A stretch of DNA of 64,000 nucleotides from assembly GCA_025354385.1 (NCBI GenBank), contig JANXMZ010000009.1:36374-100373 (forward strand), read 5' to 3'. Position numbers and translations under genes: made by a program. The notes beneath the pieces were generated by a model, which did not search any database, was not told the origin of the DNA, and worked only from the letters and a program-made list of their open reading frames with translations. This stretch comes from Bacteroidota bacterium (lineage in GTDB: Bacteria > Bacteroidota > Bacteroidia > NS11-12g > UBA955). How positions within the stretch are numbered: the first letter of the stretch is position 1; the number at the start of each line of letters is the position of its first letter. This document shows positions 36,348-46,584 of this stretch, in pieces.

Positions 36348-37058
36348 TTAATTAATTTTTATGACTACTAATTTTATCAAACCTTTTTTCAATGAAAATA
36401 TTTCAACTTGTTTATTAAATGCTGAAAATAATTTTTGATATTCTTTCACAGAAGATGAATTTAAGACGGAGACTAAACCATCATAGGTAATGGTAAAAAC
36501 ATTAACTGGTATCAGGTAAGTTAATAAAATGCGTTTTAAGGAATAGGGTTTGATAAATGGGGTAAGTATAAGTGTGCCGATGGTTGTAGTGAATAGTATT
36601 TTGAAATAAAATAAAATATCAGGCGCCAAAATTTCCACAAAATAGCCTTTGCTATTGGCGTTAATCATAGTTTGTACAATATTTGTTTTTTCTGTTTCAT
36701 TGAAGTGGTGAAAGGCATTGTACATAGTGTAAACGGTATCAGTTTCAAATTTCAAGCTCAATACATCTATAGACTTATCTATATACGAGATAGGATTGTA
36801 ATAAGTTTTATGGTTATTCGGAAATTTATCAGACAATGTTAATTCGCCTTTTAAAGATGCTTTTTTGAAAATAGAAACCGCTGGCTCTCCACTGCCTGAG
36901 CATAAATCAAACATTTTATTTGTCGCATTGTTTTGGGTTTTCAAATAATGAATAAATGGGTCATATACATTGAATTGAGCAACTACATAACCAATAAAAT
37001 CGGTTTGATACTTTCTAAGTATTGATGGGAACCACTTGTAGTCTTCTAATTCTTTCAA
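36348..37058 (-). CDS. SAM methyltransferase in the prenyltransferase operon
   Basis: A 236-aa methyltransferase-like protein. Motif I is MFDLCSGSGEPAVSIF (near 49-64); YTMYNAFHHFNE (near 110) is in the position of motif IV; the segment ILFYFKILFTTTIGTLILTPF and following are unusually hydrophobic, suggesting membrane association. No family is recognised with certainty. Because it is first in a two-gene operon with the homogentisate-prenyltransferase-like gene, ring methylation of a prenylated quinol is a reasonable but unproven guess. Confidence 0.72.
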   Translation of the reverse strand: MKELEDYKWFPSILRKYQTDFIGYVVAQFNVYDPFIHYLKTQNNATNKMFDLCSGSGEPAVSIFKKASLKGELTLSDKFPNNHKTYYNPISYIDKSIDVLSLKFETDTVYTMYNAFHHFNETEKTNIVQTMINANSKGYFVEILAPDILFYFKILFTTTIGTLILTPFIKPYSLKRILLTYLIPVNVFTITYDGLVSVLNSSSVKEYQKLFSAFNKQVEIFSLKKGLIKLVVIKIN

Positions 37059-37079
37059 TGCAATTGATTAATTTGCAAG

Positions 37080-37087
37080 CAAATTTA
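37080..37087 (-). promoter_or_regulatory. -7 promoter box of the methyltransferase-UbiA operon (TAAATTTG)
   Basis: Exact TAnnTTTG match on the minus strand, 21 nt before the methyltransferase start. It lies in the 39-bp divergent gap, within a near-palindrome (AATTTGC..GCAAATT), so the two divergent units could be co-regulated. Confidence 0.55.
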
Positions 37088-37097
37088 ATCGTTTAAA

Positions 37098-37895
37098 TTG
37101 GTACTAATAGATTTATATATTACAAGTATTTTGTTTCTGACATATTCAGGTTTGTTAGCCCCCATGCCTTTTGTCATAGCTGCTCTGCTAGTATTCTGTT
37201 ATGTAGCCTATTTTTTAAAATGGTTAACAATTTCAGGAGCAATGGCCGCATTTTTAACAGCCATTATTTTGCAATATGGAGGATTGCAATTCTTTGCACA
37301 TCCGCTGTTGTTATTAGTTGGAGGCACCTTGCTTTCGAAATTAAATGTAGATAGAAAAGAAAAGCATGGAAGGAATGCGAGGCAAGTATTTGCAAATGGC
37401 AGCGTTGGTTTAGCGTGTTTATTAATGTATTATATATTTGAAAATAATGTATATTTAGAAGGATTTTTGCTTTCGTTCGCCATTAGTATTGCAGATACTT
37501 TTAGTAGCGAAATCGGAAAATATTTTAAAGGTAATACCATTGATATAATTGGTTTCAAACGAATGCCTGTTGGCCTCTCTGGGGGTATTTCATTTAACGG
37601 AACCTTTGCTGGTTTATTAGGAAGCTTATTGTGCATTTTTATTTCCAATTACATTTATCATATTGCATTGGAGCGTTCTTTTTTGATAGGTTTACTTGGG
37701 TTTGTTGGTATGGTATTGGATAGTATATTAGGAAGCACCTTGCAAGCAAAATACACAGTTAACGGGCAAGTAGTGGAAGAAAGAAATAATGCAAATCAAC
37801 TAATAAAGGGCTATGGTTGGTGCACCAATGACATGGTTAACTTACTTAGTAATGTATTAGTAGTTACCATGTTTATTTTATTAAAGTTATTTTAA
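37098..37895 (+). CDS. DUF92 family membrane protein (VTE6-like)
   Basis: A 265-aa protein with about seven hydrophobic segments, TTG start. The GRNARQVFANGSVGLACLL segment (near 92), the SIADTFSSEIGKYF (near 130), and GISFNGTFAGLLGSL (near 160) are typical of DUF92 (TIGR00297). The one characterised member known to me is plant VTE6, which phosphorylates phytyl-phosphate to phytyl-diphosphate for tocopherol synthesis. It is divergent from the methyltransferase/UbiA operon and ends 23 nt inside the convergent T9SS protein gene. Family certain; activity inferred. Confidence 0.88.
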   Translation: MVLIDLYITSILFLTYSGLLAPMPFVIAALLVFCYVAYFLKWLTISGAMAAFLTAIILQYGGLQFFAHPLLLLVGGTLLSKLNVDRKEKHGRNARQVFANGSVGLACLLMYYIFENNVYLEGFLLSFAISIADTFSSEIGKYFKGNTIDIIGFKRMPVGLSGGISFNGTFAGLLGSLLCIFISNYIYHIALERSFLIGLLGFVGMVLDSILGSTLQAKYTVNGQVVEERNNANQLIKGYGWCTNDMVNLLSNVLVVTMFILLKLF

Positions 37896-40800
37896 AGTGG
37901 AGGATGCTATTGTTGGAACTTAATCGCATGGTGTAGTTGCCATTGCTATAGTTTTCAAGATTAATGATTTTGTTTTGATACCCAGTTTCTTTTAGCACTA
38001 ATTGCCCAAAGCTATTAAAAAGCTCAATGTTATAAATAGATTCATTGCTTGTTTCAATCGTAATATTATTACTAGTAGGATTTGGATAAAAAACATAACT
38101 GTTTTGCGCAGCAATAGAAACAATTGAAGTATAATTTACATTGTAATTAGATGAAATATTTTCACATGAATTTGAGTCTATGTATTTGACACTATAAAGA
38201 CCATCTTGTTGAGGATAAAAATAGGGATTGACTGCGGAATCTATTTTAATGCCATTCAAATACCATTGATTACCCTTGCTATAACTGGATTTTAATGCTT
38301 TATTAATTCTTGTTATGAAAGGTGGCGAAGGCAGGCCATTTACTTTAATTATTAAGCTGTTGCTGGTATCTTTACAACCATTAAGATCAGTTCCAACGAC
38401 GCTATAAAAACTCGAATTCAGTGGAGGAATAATTAAATAAGGACTAGTGGTTAAACCCATAGCAATAATATTATTCGAATTTCTGTTGATTTGGTATGTG
38501 TTGGCGCCAGTATATTTCAAATCTGTTTGATCTCCATCGCATAAGATCGAACGACTGGTTGAAAGTTTTATTTTAGGCAATTGAAATATGCCAACATTAA
38601 TTACTGGAGAGGTAATTAAACAACCTTCAGAGGATTTATACGTAATTTCATAATTACCATTGTTTAATATTTTTTCTGCATAATCGGATTGAGTGCTAAA
38701 GGCATTGGTTGGTTTATTGTAATTAAAAAATTTGTATTGTTGAGCCCCTGAAGCTTGCAGTTTGAAGGTGTCTTCCAGACAAATTTTACCATTAATTAGG
38801 TTGGTGGTAAATTGAATTTTTGGAAGTGGATTTAATATAATAGTAGGTAAAGCAATGGTTGGAAATGCCTCGGTAACTGGCAGGGTCCCCATAACTTTTA
38901 ACTTATAGGTATTAGAAGTAAAAACTTTGGGTAGATGGATTTTTAAGTCGTTATTAAATGAATAACTCAGGGTGTCTAATAGTAAATAAGGTTGACTAAA
39001 TTGACCTGAACTATCTGACATATATACTTTAAAGTGATTGTTTTTTTCAGGTTTATAATTTGTTTTGAATTTAATTATAAGGTTATCATTTTCGCACACT
39101 TTATAATTGTTAAGACTATCATAAGTTATGGGTGAAATGATTTTTGTTTCTACGGTATTTGAGATCTTTATTGCCTGATTGTCGAAAAGGGCAGTGGCCT
39201 TATTGGTAACTATAAAACTATCATTAGGGGTTTTTAAATCGATACAATAGGTAAAAGAAGTATTGGAAAAGGAATTATTGTTAACAATGTCAACGGTTAG
39301 AACATTCTTATTAAGATAGGTGATATTGTCTAAATTACTGCCCAATAAACGAAGTGAACGCAAATCAAAACGATTGGCATCTAGAGTATCTGTTATAAAG
39401 GCCCTCTTGGTGTTGGCTGTTGGAATAAAATTAATTTTGTAAGTGATTGTTTTATTAACTGGATAATATCTATTGGCAACATAAATTCTTTTTTCGGAAC
39501 CACAACAGTTACTATCATTAATGGTCTCTCTTAATTCAAAATAGTTGTTAGAAGGCAAGCTGTCTATAATATCTGCCCATAGCTGATAGTTAATTTGATC
39601 GCCTTTTTTAAAACTATCCTTTAAAATAAAGTGACTGAAATTAATGGACTTTGTATTGCCTTTTGTAATGGAGTCTACAACCCAAATAATGGTATCTTTT
39701 TTGTAAAAAATGGTATTACTGGAACTCAAATTATTCAGCTTTACTGATGTTAAAAGTTTAACATAAAACTGAGAAACTGTATTTAATCCTAAATTTTCAA
39801 TATTAATAATCTGAGTTTGTTCCACATTATTGCGAATCAGATTTTCTGGGGTTAAGCTAATGCTGATATCTTTAAAGCCAACCTTTTTCTTCATTGGAAA
39901 GTTGTAATTTAAAAATTGTGAGTCCTTAACAATTATTGCTGTTCTGCTAGGATTACAGGTGCTCTTGTAGCCTGAAATACTGTCAATCTGCACTGTGTAT
40001 GAACCAGTACTACCATTGAAAAGGTAATCGCCGTTTTTATCTGTTAAAGCAGCACCGTTGCTTGCCTTACTAGTAATTTTGATGCCTTCTAAAAGAATGT
40101 CTATACCCGATTCATAAGTGCAGTTGTTGTTTACATCTTCGAACACTTTGCCTTTGATCCCTTGGGAATAGGTAAAACCCAATTCAATCATATGGGTACT
40201 GTCAAATTTGGCCATTACGATTGAATCCTTATTGGTAGCAGAGGCAAATTGATTGCGGTTAATCCCAATTTGATACTTGCCTTTTAAAGGTTTGATGTAT
40301 AGGACGCCAGAATTATCGGTTTGATAAATGGAAAAGTTAGTGTTATTGATGGATGAAATGGAAGCAGATTTGTAGAATTCTCCGACATCCTTTTTTCCGT
40401 TTTTATTTTTGTCAAAATATGTTTTAATAATTATATTTGATAGAGAATCAGGCGCAACAGCCCTTATATTAACGACAGTAGACATCTCTTGCCCAAGCGC
40501 GCAAGGCTTGTCAAAAGCAAATATGGCGATATTAGCCTCTCTTTTTTTTAGATAATCCGAGTCGCCAACATTCCAACAAAATCGCATGGTTTTTTCTCTG
40601 GCGTTAGAATCGACCAAACTAAGCTTACCATACTTAGGAAATTCCCACACTATTAATTTAACAGTATCTTTATTCGTTTTAGTAGTGTCATCTTTAACCT
40701 TTATATCTATGCAAACATTCTCCCGGGCTTTTATGGTATAATCTCTATAGGTGCTAAGGGTGGGTTTATTATAATTCGTTTTTGAAATAACAACCATCAT

Positions 40801-41682
40801 GTCGCGTTTAATATAACTCACTAAAATATATTGACCATTGACCTTCCTATAAGTGTTTACCTTGCCAACCATTACCGCAACATCATCACATTTAGAGGGT
40901 GTTACTAAAAAATTGCCGTTTTTCGGATTAAATATAGAACCCTTTATAGGCAAGGTTACCGAATTAGGTGTGCAGTTTATCTGTCCAGGTATGACACAAT
41001 AAGGGGTTACTGGCATTGTTTCTGTAAACAACCATTGATAGTTCTCATAACTATTGGCATCGTTTTTGGCTTTAACCAATTCATAAGTTACAGAATCTCC
41101 AAGATTGGCAGCACCTGTATAAAAAGAATAACTAAAAGGTTGATTGCAAATGGCGTAATAAGCAATTGTATTTTGAAATTGTGGACTAGTGATGGGCCTT
41201 TTGGAGGCTTCACATAGGTTTAACATGGATTCCACAAACGCATTGCCAGGACTAATGGTAGTAATAGCACCGCTTCGGCAACATGTGTTCAATGCAAAAT
41301 AAACATTGCAATAATTTTTTGAAATAAATTTTTTAAATATGCCACTGTTAAAATCAATAGTATCCATCATGTAATGAGCTTCAATGCCCAAACCACTTAC
41401 AGTTGTATTTGAAGGATTGCACGCCTTGTTTTTGCAATAGGTGGAAATATCTTGGATTTTTGTTCTGGTCGTTTTGGTTGTTATGGAGAAAGAGTCATTG
41501 TAGATGGTTAAATCATAAACGCCAATTGGAATTCCTCTACAATCGCGATAGAAAACAATGGTTACCTCGTATTCCATGTTCTTCAAATGTCTGTAGGTAA
41601 CATCGGTAGAAGTAACACTGCCACCTTTTGAAGTTATACTCAATAAAATAACAAATAACAACAAAGGTAAAATTCGTTTCAT
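37873..41682 (-). CDS. Large surface protein with type A T9SS sorting domain
   Basis: A 1269-aa secreted protein. Start set at the ATG at 41682 (MKRILPLLLFVILLSITSKGGS) to give a clean signal peptide. It has a Cys-rich N-terminal region (for example ALNTCCRSG, CVIPGQINCTPNS), two SdrD-B/carboxypeptidase-regulatory-like modules (YFDKNKNGKKDVGEF and GKVFEDVNNNCTYESGIDI), Ig/PKD-like modules, and a C-terminal VFYPNPTSNNITIETSNES ... LFNSFGQLVLKET ... NGNYTMRLSS type A sorting domain (Por_Secre_tail). Probably an adhesin or cell-surface structural protein. Its 3' end overlaps the convergent DUF92 gene by 23 nt. Confidence 0.86.
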   Translation of the reverse strand: MKRILPLLLFVILLSITSKGGSVTSTDVTYRHLKNMEYEVTIVFYRDCRGIPIGVYDLTIYNDSFSITTKTTRTKIQDISTYCKNKACNPSNTTVSGLGIEAHYMMDTIDFNSGIFKKFISKNYCNVYFALNTCCRSGAITTISPGNAFVESMLNLCEASKRPITSPQFQNTIAYYAICNQPFSYSFYTGAANLGDSVTYELVKAKNDANSYENYQWLFTETMPVTPYCVIPGQINCTPNSVTLPIKGSIFNPKNGNFLVTPSKCDDVAVMVGKVNTYRKVNGQYILVSYIKRDMMVVISKTNYNKPTLSTYRDYTIKARENVCIDIKVKDDTTKTNKDTVKLIVWEFPKYGKLSLVDSNAREKTMRFCWNVGDSDYLKKREANIAIFAFDKPCALGQEMSTVVNIRAVAPDSLSNIIIKTYFDKNKNGKKDVGEFYKSASISSINNTNFSIYQTDNSGVLYIKPLKGKYQIGINRNQFASATNKDSIVMAKFDSTHMIELGFTYSQGIKGKVFEDVNNNCTYESGIDILLEGIKITSKASNGAALTDKNGDYLFNGSTGSYTVQIDSISGYKSTCNPSRTAIIVKDSQFLNYNFPMKKKVGFKDISISLTPENLIRNNVEQTQIINIENLGLNTVSQFYVKLLTSVKLNNLSSSNTIFYKKDTIIWVVDSITKGNTKSINFSHFILKDSFKKGDQINYQLWADIIDSLPSNNYFELRETINDSNCCGSEKRIYVANRYYPVNKTITYKINFIPTANTKRAFITDTLDANRFDLRSLRLLGSNLDNITYLNKNVLTVDIVNNNSFSNTSFTYCIDLKTPNDSFIVTNKATALFDNQAIKISNTVETKIISPITYDSLNNYKVCENDNLIIKFKTNYKPEKNNHFKVYMSDSSGQFSQPYLLLDTLSYSFNNDLKIHLPKVFTSNTYKLKVMGTLPVTEAFPTIALPTIILNPLPKIQFTTNLINGKICLEDTFKLQASGAQQYKFFNYNKPTNAFSTQSDYAEKILNNGNYEITYKSSEGCLITSPVINVGIFQLPKIKLSTSRSILCDGDQTDLKYTGANTYQINRNSNNIIAMGLTTSPYLIIPPLNSSFYSVVGTDLNGCKDTSNSLIIKVNGLPSPPFITRINKALKSSYSKGNQWYLNGIKIDSAVNPYFYPQQDGLYSVKYIDSNSCENISSNYNVNYTSIVSIAAQNSYVFYPNPTSNNITIETSNESIYNIELFNSFGQLVLKETGYQNKIINLENYSNGNYTMRLSSNNSILHFKITLIK

Positions 41683-41775
41683 ATTTAATAGACACAAAAA
41701 AATAAAGTTCGTTGCATAAACTGTTTGATTTTTTATTGTTAATTATTTTAACAGATATAAAACTTTTTTTTTGTT

Positions 41776-41783
41776 TAATTTTG
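41776..41783 (+). promoter_or_regulatory. -7 promoter box of hscA (TAATTTTG)
   Basis: Exact TAnnTTTG match, 20 nt upstream of the TTG start codon at 41804. It also shows that the longer frame from 41771 is too long. Confidence 0.6.
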
Positions 41784-41803
41784 CACCTTGTATAATCTCT
41801 ATT

Positions 41804-43681
41804 TTGGCAAAAATCAGCATCAATATAAAAGACGGTTCAATTAAAAAGGCAGATACCATTATTGGCATAGACCTTGGCACTACCAATAGTTTGGTAGCCG
41901 TTATCAATACCACAAATCAACAACCGATATGTCTTTCTGAAAACGCAGAAAACATTGTTCCATCCATTATTTATTTTGCACCAGATGGTACAATTAGAGT
42001 TGGGGCAGCTGCTAAAGCACATTTAATAATGGACCCCCAGCATACCATTTACTCTGTTAAGCGTTTATTAGGAAGGTCGTACACAGATATTCAATCGCAT
42101 GCCAATAGTTACGGGTATAAAATTATCGAAGACGAAACCAAAGCTATGGTGCGTGTGGAAATGAATGGCAAATTTTACAATCCAATTGAGTTGTCATCCT
42201 ATATTTTAAAAGCACTTAAAGCCAATGCAGAAAAGGCATTGAATACCAGTATTAAAAAAGCCGTTATAACAGTACCAGCTTATTTTAATGATAGCCAAAG
42301 ACAAGCCACACGCGATGCAGGTAAGTTAGCCGGCTTAGATGTTTTAAGAATTGTAAATGAACCTACTGCCGCTAGTTTGGCTTATGGTATTGGCTTAAAT
42401 AAAGAAGAGGAAAAATGCATTGCTGTATACGATTTGGGTGGTGGAACTTTTGATATTACACTACTAAGAATACAACAAGGTGTTTTTGAAGTTTTATCGA
42501 CAAATGGCGATACTTATACAGGTGGAGATGACTTTGATAGGGTCATAGTTGAACAATGGTGCCAGTCAATTGGCGTTTTAATTGGAACTATCGAAAAAAA
42601 CAAATCACTTTATCAGCAACTTCGCTTGGAAGCTGAGCGTGTAAAAAAAGAATTATCATCAAAAAATTTTGTGGACTGTGAACTCGAAATAGAAGGGCGA
42701 AAACACTACTTTAAATATACGATAAAGCAATTTAATTTAGCAATTCAAGCCATTATTGATAAAACAATTGATTGTTGCAAAAGAGCACTCCAAGATGCGG
42801 GAATTTCTCTGAAAGAAATAGATGAAGTGGTAATGGTGGGAGGCAGCACACGTGTGCCCTTAGTAATTGAATGTGTGAAAGCATTTTTTCAAAAAGAAAA
42901 TTTGCACAATGAATTGGATCCCGATGAAGTGGTTGCACTTGGCGCTGCCATTGAGGCAGATATTTTGGCTGGCAATAGAAAGGATTTATTATTATTAGAC
43001 GTTACACCTCTAAGTCTTGGAATAGAGACAATAGGTGGTTTAATGGATACTATAATTCCTCGTAATAGTAAAGTGCCTCAGAAAGCAGGCAGACAATATA
43101 CGACCTCTGTAGATGGGCAAACCAATCTTAAAATTGCAGTTTATCAAGGCGAAAGAGAGTTGGTGAACGACAATAGAAAACTAGGAGAATTTATATTAAA
43201 TAATATCCCTGCAATGCCAGCAGGATTCCCAAAAATAGACATTCAATTTTTATTAAATGCGGATGGTATTTTAAAGGTGAATGCTACGGAGTTGCGCTCT
43301 AACACCATGCAAGAGATAGCCATTAAGCCGCAATATGGATTGACGGATCAGGAAGTGGAGAGTATGTTGTTAGCCAGTTTTGAACATGCGGAAAGCGACA
43401 TGGCTGCTAGGCTTTTGGTTGAATCTAAAACAGAGGCAGAGCAACTTATTTATCAATGCAATAAATTATTAAATGCCAATGCAACTTTTTTAACAGAAAG
43501 TGAAGTTTTAGAAACGGAACAATTATTGAGTCAGTTAAGAAAAGCAATTGCAGAAGATAATAGAGATGCAATAAATATGCAGACAGAACGTTTGAATGAA
43601 TATACAAGGCCGTTTGCGGAAAGACTCATGGATTCTGCTATTGGCAATGCTTTAACAGGTAAAAAATTAGATGCGTTATAG
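41804..43681 (+). CDS. hscA: HscA-type Hsp70 chaperone for Fe-S assembly
   Basis: A 625-aa Hsp70. The TTG at 41804 ([17 protein letters not shown]) is preferred, as it gives the normal HscA N-terminus and clears the promoter. ATPase signatures: [14 protein letters not shown] (near 23), [16 protein letters not shown] (near 207), [13 protein letters not shown] (near 345). The substrate-binding domain follows and the C-terminus lacks the DnaK EEVD-like acidic tail. HscA rather than DnaK is chosen from the N-terminal insert before the IGIDLGTTN motif and the length; hscB is not adjacent. The next gene overlaps by 11 nt. Confidence 0.85.
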   Translation: MAKISINIKDGSIKKADTIIGIDLGTTNSLVAVINTTNQQPICLSENAENIVPSIIYFAPDGTIRVGAAAKAHLIMDPQHTIYSVKRLLGRSYTDIQSHANSYGYKIIEDETKAMVRVEMNGKFYNPIELSSYILKALKANAEKALNTSIKKAVITVPAYFNDSQRQATRDAGKLAGLDVLRIVNEPTAASLAYGIGLNKEEEKCIAVYDLGGGTFDITLLRIQQGVFEVLSTNGDTYTGGDDFDRVIVEQWCQSIGVLIGTIEKNKSLYQQLRLEAERVKKELSSKNFVDCELEIEGRKHYFKYTIKQFNLAIQAIIDKTIDCCKRALQDAGISLKEIDEVVMVGGSTRVPLVIECVKAFFQKENLHNELDPDEVVALGAAIEADILAGNRKDLLLLDVTPLSLGIETIGGLMDTIIPRNSKVPQKAGRQYTTSVDGQTNLKIAVYQGERELVNDNRKLGEFILNNIPAMPAGFPKIDIQFLLNADGILKVNATELRSNTMQEIAIKPQYGLTDQEVESMLLASFEHAESDMAARLLVESKTEAEQLIYQCNKLLNANATFLTESEVLETEQLLSQLRKAIAEDNRDAINMQTERLNEYTRPFAERLMDSAIGNALTGKKLDAL

Positions 43682-44414
43682 ATTATACATATTGATTTTG
43701 GTATTGAGTGCTTCATTTCACCTGAAGGCTCAAGAGGAACCCCCTATTGAGGCACCCTTACAGCAACAAAATATTGATACGGATGAAAAATTGAAAACCA
43801 AATTAGGTGTAAAATTTACGATGGGAGGGCACACATTTAAAGGAGATGCATTTGATAACTCCATTCCTGTTTTTGGTTTTGGTGCAGGAATGTACAACAT
43901 CATTGATTTAACCAAAAATAGAAGGCTAAAATTACAATGGGAACTTAATTTAACATTTAAAGGCAGTAAGTTTGGAAAACCAAAGGATACTGCAGGTATC
44001 TCAAAAAGTGCTTACGCCACTTATTACAGTAAAATGTCTTTATCTTATGCAGAGTTGCCAGTTTATTTGAGTATCCAATTAAGCAAAAGTAAAACACCAC
44101 TGCATTTATTAGTGGGTGGTCAAGTAGGATTCCTTTTTAAAAGCAGTGTTATACAAGGCTTGGGTCAATATGGTGAAGTACTTCATAATGGATTGCCATT
44201 TAAAAAATATGATTTTTCAGCAGGTATTGGTCTAAGACAAGATCTAGGAAGTGGAATTTGCGTGCAATTCACAACCAAATATGGTCTTACGAATATTTAT
44301 TCCAACAAATTCGATCCTTCTGTAACACCTTATTATCAAGATGTATTTCCACGGTTTAAAGATGGGAATCATCAAGCCCATAATTTGAGTTTTGAATTTG
44401 CTTTTTTATTTTAA
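43671..44414 (+). CDS. Outer-membrane beta-barrel protein (PorT-like)
   Basis: A 247-aa protein, signal peptide [17 protein letters not shown], a P/Q-rich linker and an 8-strand barrel-like series ([73 protein letters not shown]) ending FEFAFLF with an aromatic residue. It resembles the OMP_b-brl_2 (PorT-family) group widespread in Bacteroidota. Its ATG lies 11 nt inside hscA, suggesting translational coupling, but no functional relation with Fe-S assembly is evident. Confidence 0.78.
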   Translation: MRYRLYILILVLSASFHLKAQEEPPIEAPLQQQNIDTDEKLKTKLGVKFTMGGHTFKGDAFDNSIPVFGFGAGMYNIIDLTKNRRLKLQWELNLTFKGSKFGKPKDTAGISKSAYATYYSKMSLSYAELPVYLSIQLSKSKTPLHLLVGGQVGFLFKSSVIQGLGQYGEVLHNGLPFKKYDFSAGIGLRQDLGSGICVQFTTKYGLTNIYSNKFDPSVTPYYQDVFPRFKDGNHQAHNLSFEFAFLF

Positions 44415-44582
44415 TTTTTCTCAATAATTAAATTTATTCTTTAATATAAGAAAAATTTTCTTGTCTTATTGTAATTAAAGGGTAGTATGTTTTTGGATTT
44501 ATTTAGCGGATATCCAATGATGAGTTTTAAGCAATAATTACTTTTCAATTGATTAAAAAGATATGCTTTGATTTTTTCACCT

Positions 44583-44590
44583 TACTTTTG
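44583..44590 (+). promoter_or_regulatory. -7 promoter box of the E1 dehydrogenase gene (TACTTTTG)
   Basis: Exact TAnnTTTG match ending 4 nt before the GTG start at 44595. The 180 nt before it hold no gene; an A/T-rich hairpin (AAGAAAA / TTTTCTT, about 44449-44463) is seen there. Confidence 0.6.
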
Positions 44591-44594
44591 CAAC

Positions 44595-46571
44595 GTGAAT
44601 TTTAACCGCAAACAGTTGAGCAATGATGAGTTGCTTCAGATATATAAGAACATTTTATACCCTCGAATAATAGAAGATAAAATGTTGATTTTGCTTCGTC
44701 AGGGTAAAATTGGAAAATGGTTCAGTGGCATTGGCCAGGAAGCTATTTCGGTAGGTATTACCATGGCGTTGCAAAGCGATGAATACATAATGCCTTTGCA
44801 CCGTAACCTTGGCGTTTTTACAACCCGTAAGGTGCCGTTTAAGAAACTATTTGCTCAATGGCAAGGCAAAAAATCTGGTTTTACTAAAGGTCGCGACCGC
44901 AGTTTCCATTTTGGAACCAATGAATACCATATCGTTGGAATGATTTCGCACTTAGGTGCAATGTTGGGAGTTGCTAATGGTATTTCATTAGCCCATCTCT
45001 TAAATAAAGATCAAAAAGTAAGTGTTGTTTTTAGTGGTGATGGAGGAACCAGTGAAGGTGATTTTCACGAGGCATTAAACGTTGCAGCTGTGTGGAGTCT
45101 CCCTGTAATTTTTTTGATAGAAAACAATGGTTATGGCTTAAGTACACCAAGCAACGAGCAATTTAAATGTAAACAATTTATAGATAAAGGAATTGGATAT
45201 GGCATGGAAGCTTATCAGATAGATGGTAATAATATTTTAGATGTTTATCATAAAGCAAAAGAGCTTACAGAGAGCATGCGCCATGCACCTCGTCCTGTAT
45301 TGTTAGAATGTATGACATTTCGGATGCGAGGTCATGAAGAAGCAAGTGGCACAAAATATGTGCCGCAACACCTATTCGATGAATGGAAAATAAAGGATCC
45401 TATAGATAATTTTCAAAAGTATTTGGTGAGTGAAGGGATTTTAAATGAACAATCCATTGAAACAATTTATGATGAATTGAAACAAGGAATGGACGATGAT
45501 TTAGCCGCTGTATTTGCCGAACCTGAGGTAGTGGCCAATGAAGCAGAAGAAATTGCGGATGTATTTGCCGAATACGAACAAGATATCATTGAACCAGCAA
45601 CTTCATCTGTGAGCGATAAGCGTTTGGTAGATGCTATTTCCGATGGTTTAAGGCAATCAATGGAAAAGCATTCGAATACCGTATTAATGGGACAAGATGT
45701 TGCAGAATATGGAGGCGTATTTAAGATTTCAGATAATTTTTATAAAATGTTTGGAAAAGCAAGGGTGCGCAATACTCCAATCACAGAATCCTCTATATTA
45801 GGTGCAGGGTATGGCTTAGCTATAAAAAAATACAAAGCAATTGTAGAAATGCAATTTGCTGATTTTGTCACCTGTGGTTTCAATCAAATTGTAAATAATT
45901 TAGCTAAAAGTCATTACCGTTGGGCACAAGCTGCCGATGTTGTTGTAAGGATGCCAACTGGAGCTGGTGTCGGTGCTGGTCCTTTCCATAGTCAAAGCAC
46001 AGAAGCTTGGTTTTTTCATGTACCTGGTTTGAAAATTATATATCCAAGCAATCCATACGATGCCAAAGGCTTGTTATGTGCCGCTATCAACGACCCTAAT
46101 CCTGTTATGTTTTTTGAACACAAAGGGCTTTATAGAAGTATTGAAGGCAGCGTTCCGGATGATTATTATACCCTTCAAATTGGTAAAGCTTCACTTGCAC
46201 AATTAGGGAATGATGTAACCATTATTACCTATGGTTGGGGCGTTCATTGGGCCAAAGAAATGGCCGCTGAAATGAATCTAAGTACAGAAATTGTTGATTT
46301 GAGAACCTTATTGCCGTGGGATAAAGAAACAGTTAAAAAAGCGGTAGAAAAAACGGGTAAAGTATTAGTGCTTCATGAAGATACAATGACTGGTGGCATT
46401 GGTGCTGAAATTGCCGCTTGGATAAGCGAACATTGTTTTAAATACCTTGATGCACCTGTCAAGCGCGTAGCAAGTTTAGATACTCCTGTGCCATTGGCAA
46501 AAGACCTTGAAGATCATTTTTTGGCAAAAAAGAGACTTAAAGTTGCCCTAAATGAATTAATGGAGTGGTAA
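44595..46571 (+). CDS. 2-oxoacid dehydrogenase E1 component, fused alpha and beta subunits
   Basis: A 658-aa thiamine-diphosphate enzyme in which E1-alpha (residues about 1-330) and E1-beta (about 340-658) are one polypeptide. The start is the GTG at 44595, because the longer frame from 44568 crosses the promoter box. TPP motif: VVFSGDGGTSEGDFHEAL...LIENNGYGLSTP (near 150-190). Beta-subunit segments: GQDVAEYGGVF, ADFVTCGFNQI, GAGVGAGPFHSQSTEAW. Branched-chain keto acid (2-oxoisovalerate) dehydrogenase is the likeliest substrate class; pyruvate and acetoin are alternatives. No E2 gene is adjacent. Confidence 0.88.
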   Translation: MNFNRKQLSNDELLQIYKNILYPRIIEDKMLILLRQGKIGKWFSGIGQEAISVGITMALQSDEYIMPLHRNLGVFTTRKVPFKKLFAQWQGKKSGFTKGRDRSFHFGTNEYHIVGMISHLGAMLGVANGISLAHLLNKDQKVSVVFSGDGGTSEGDFHEALNVAAVWSLPVIFLIENNGYGLSTPSNEQFKCKQFIDKGIGYGMEAYQIDGNNILDVYHKAKELTESMRHAPRPVLLECMTFRMRGHEEASGTKYVPQHLFDEWKIKDPIDNFQKYLVSEGILNEQSIETIYDELKQGMDDDLAAVFAEPEVVANEAEEIADVFAEYEQDIIEPATSSVSDKRLVDAISDGLRQSMEKHSNTVLMGQDVAEYGGVFKISDNFYKMFGKARVRNTPITESSILGAGYGLAIKKYKAIVEMQFADFVTCGFNQIVNNLAKSHYRWAQAADVVVRMPTGAGVGAGPFHSQSTEAWFFHVPGLKIIYPSNPYDAKGLLCAAINDPNPVMFFEHKGLYRSIEGSVPDDYYTLQIGKASLAQLGNDVTIITYGWGVHWAKEMAAEMNLSTEIVDLRTLLPWDKETVKKAVEKTGKVLVLHEDTMTGGIGAEIAAWISEHCFKYLDAPVKRVASLDTPVPLAKDLEDHFLAKKRLKVALNELMEW

Positions 46572-46584
46572 ACTCAAATAATGA

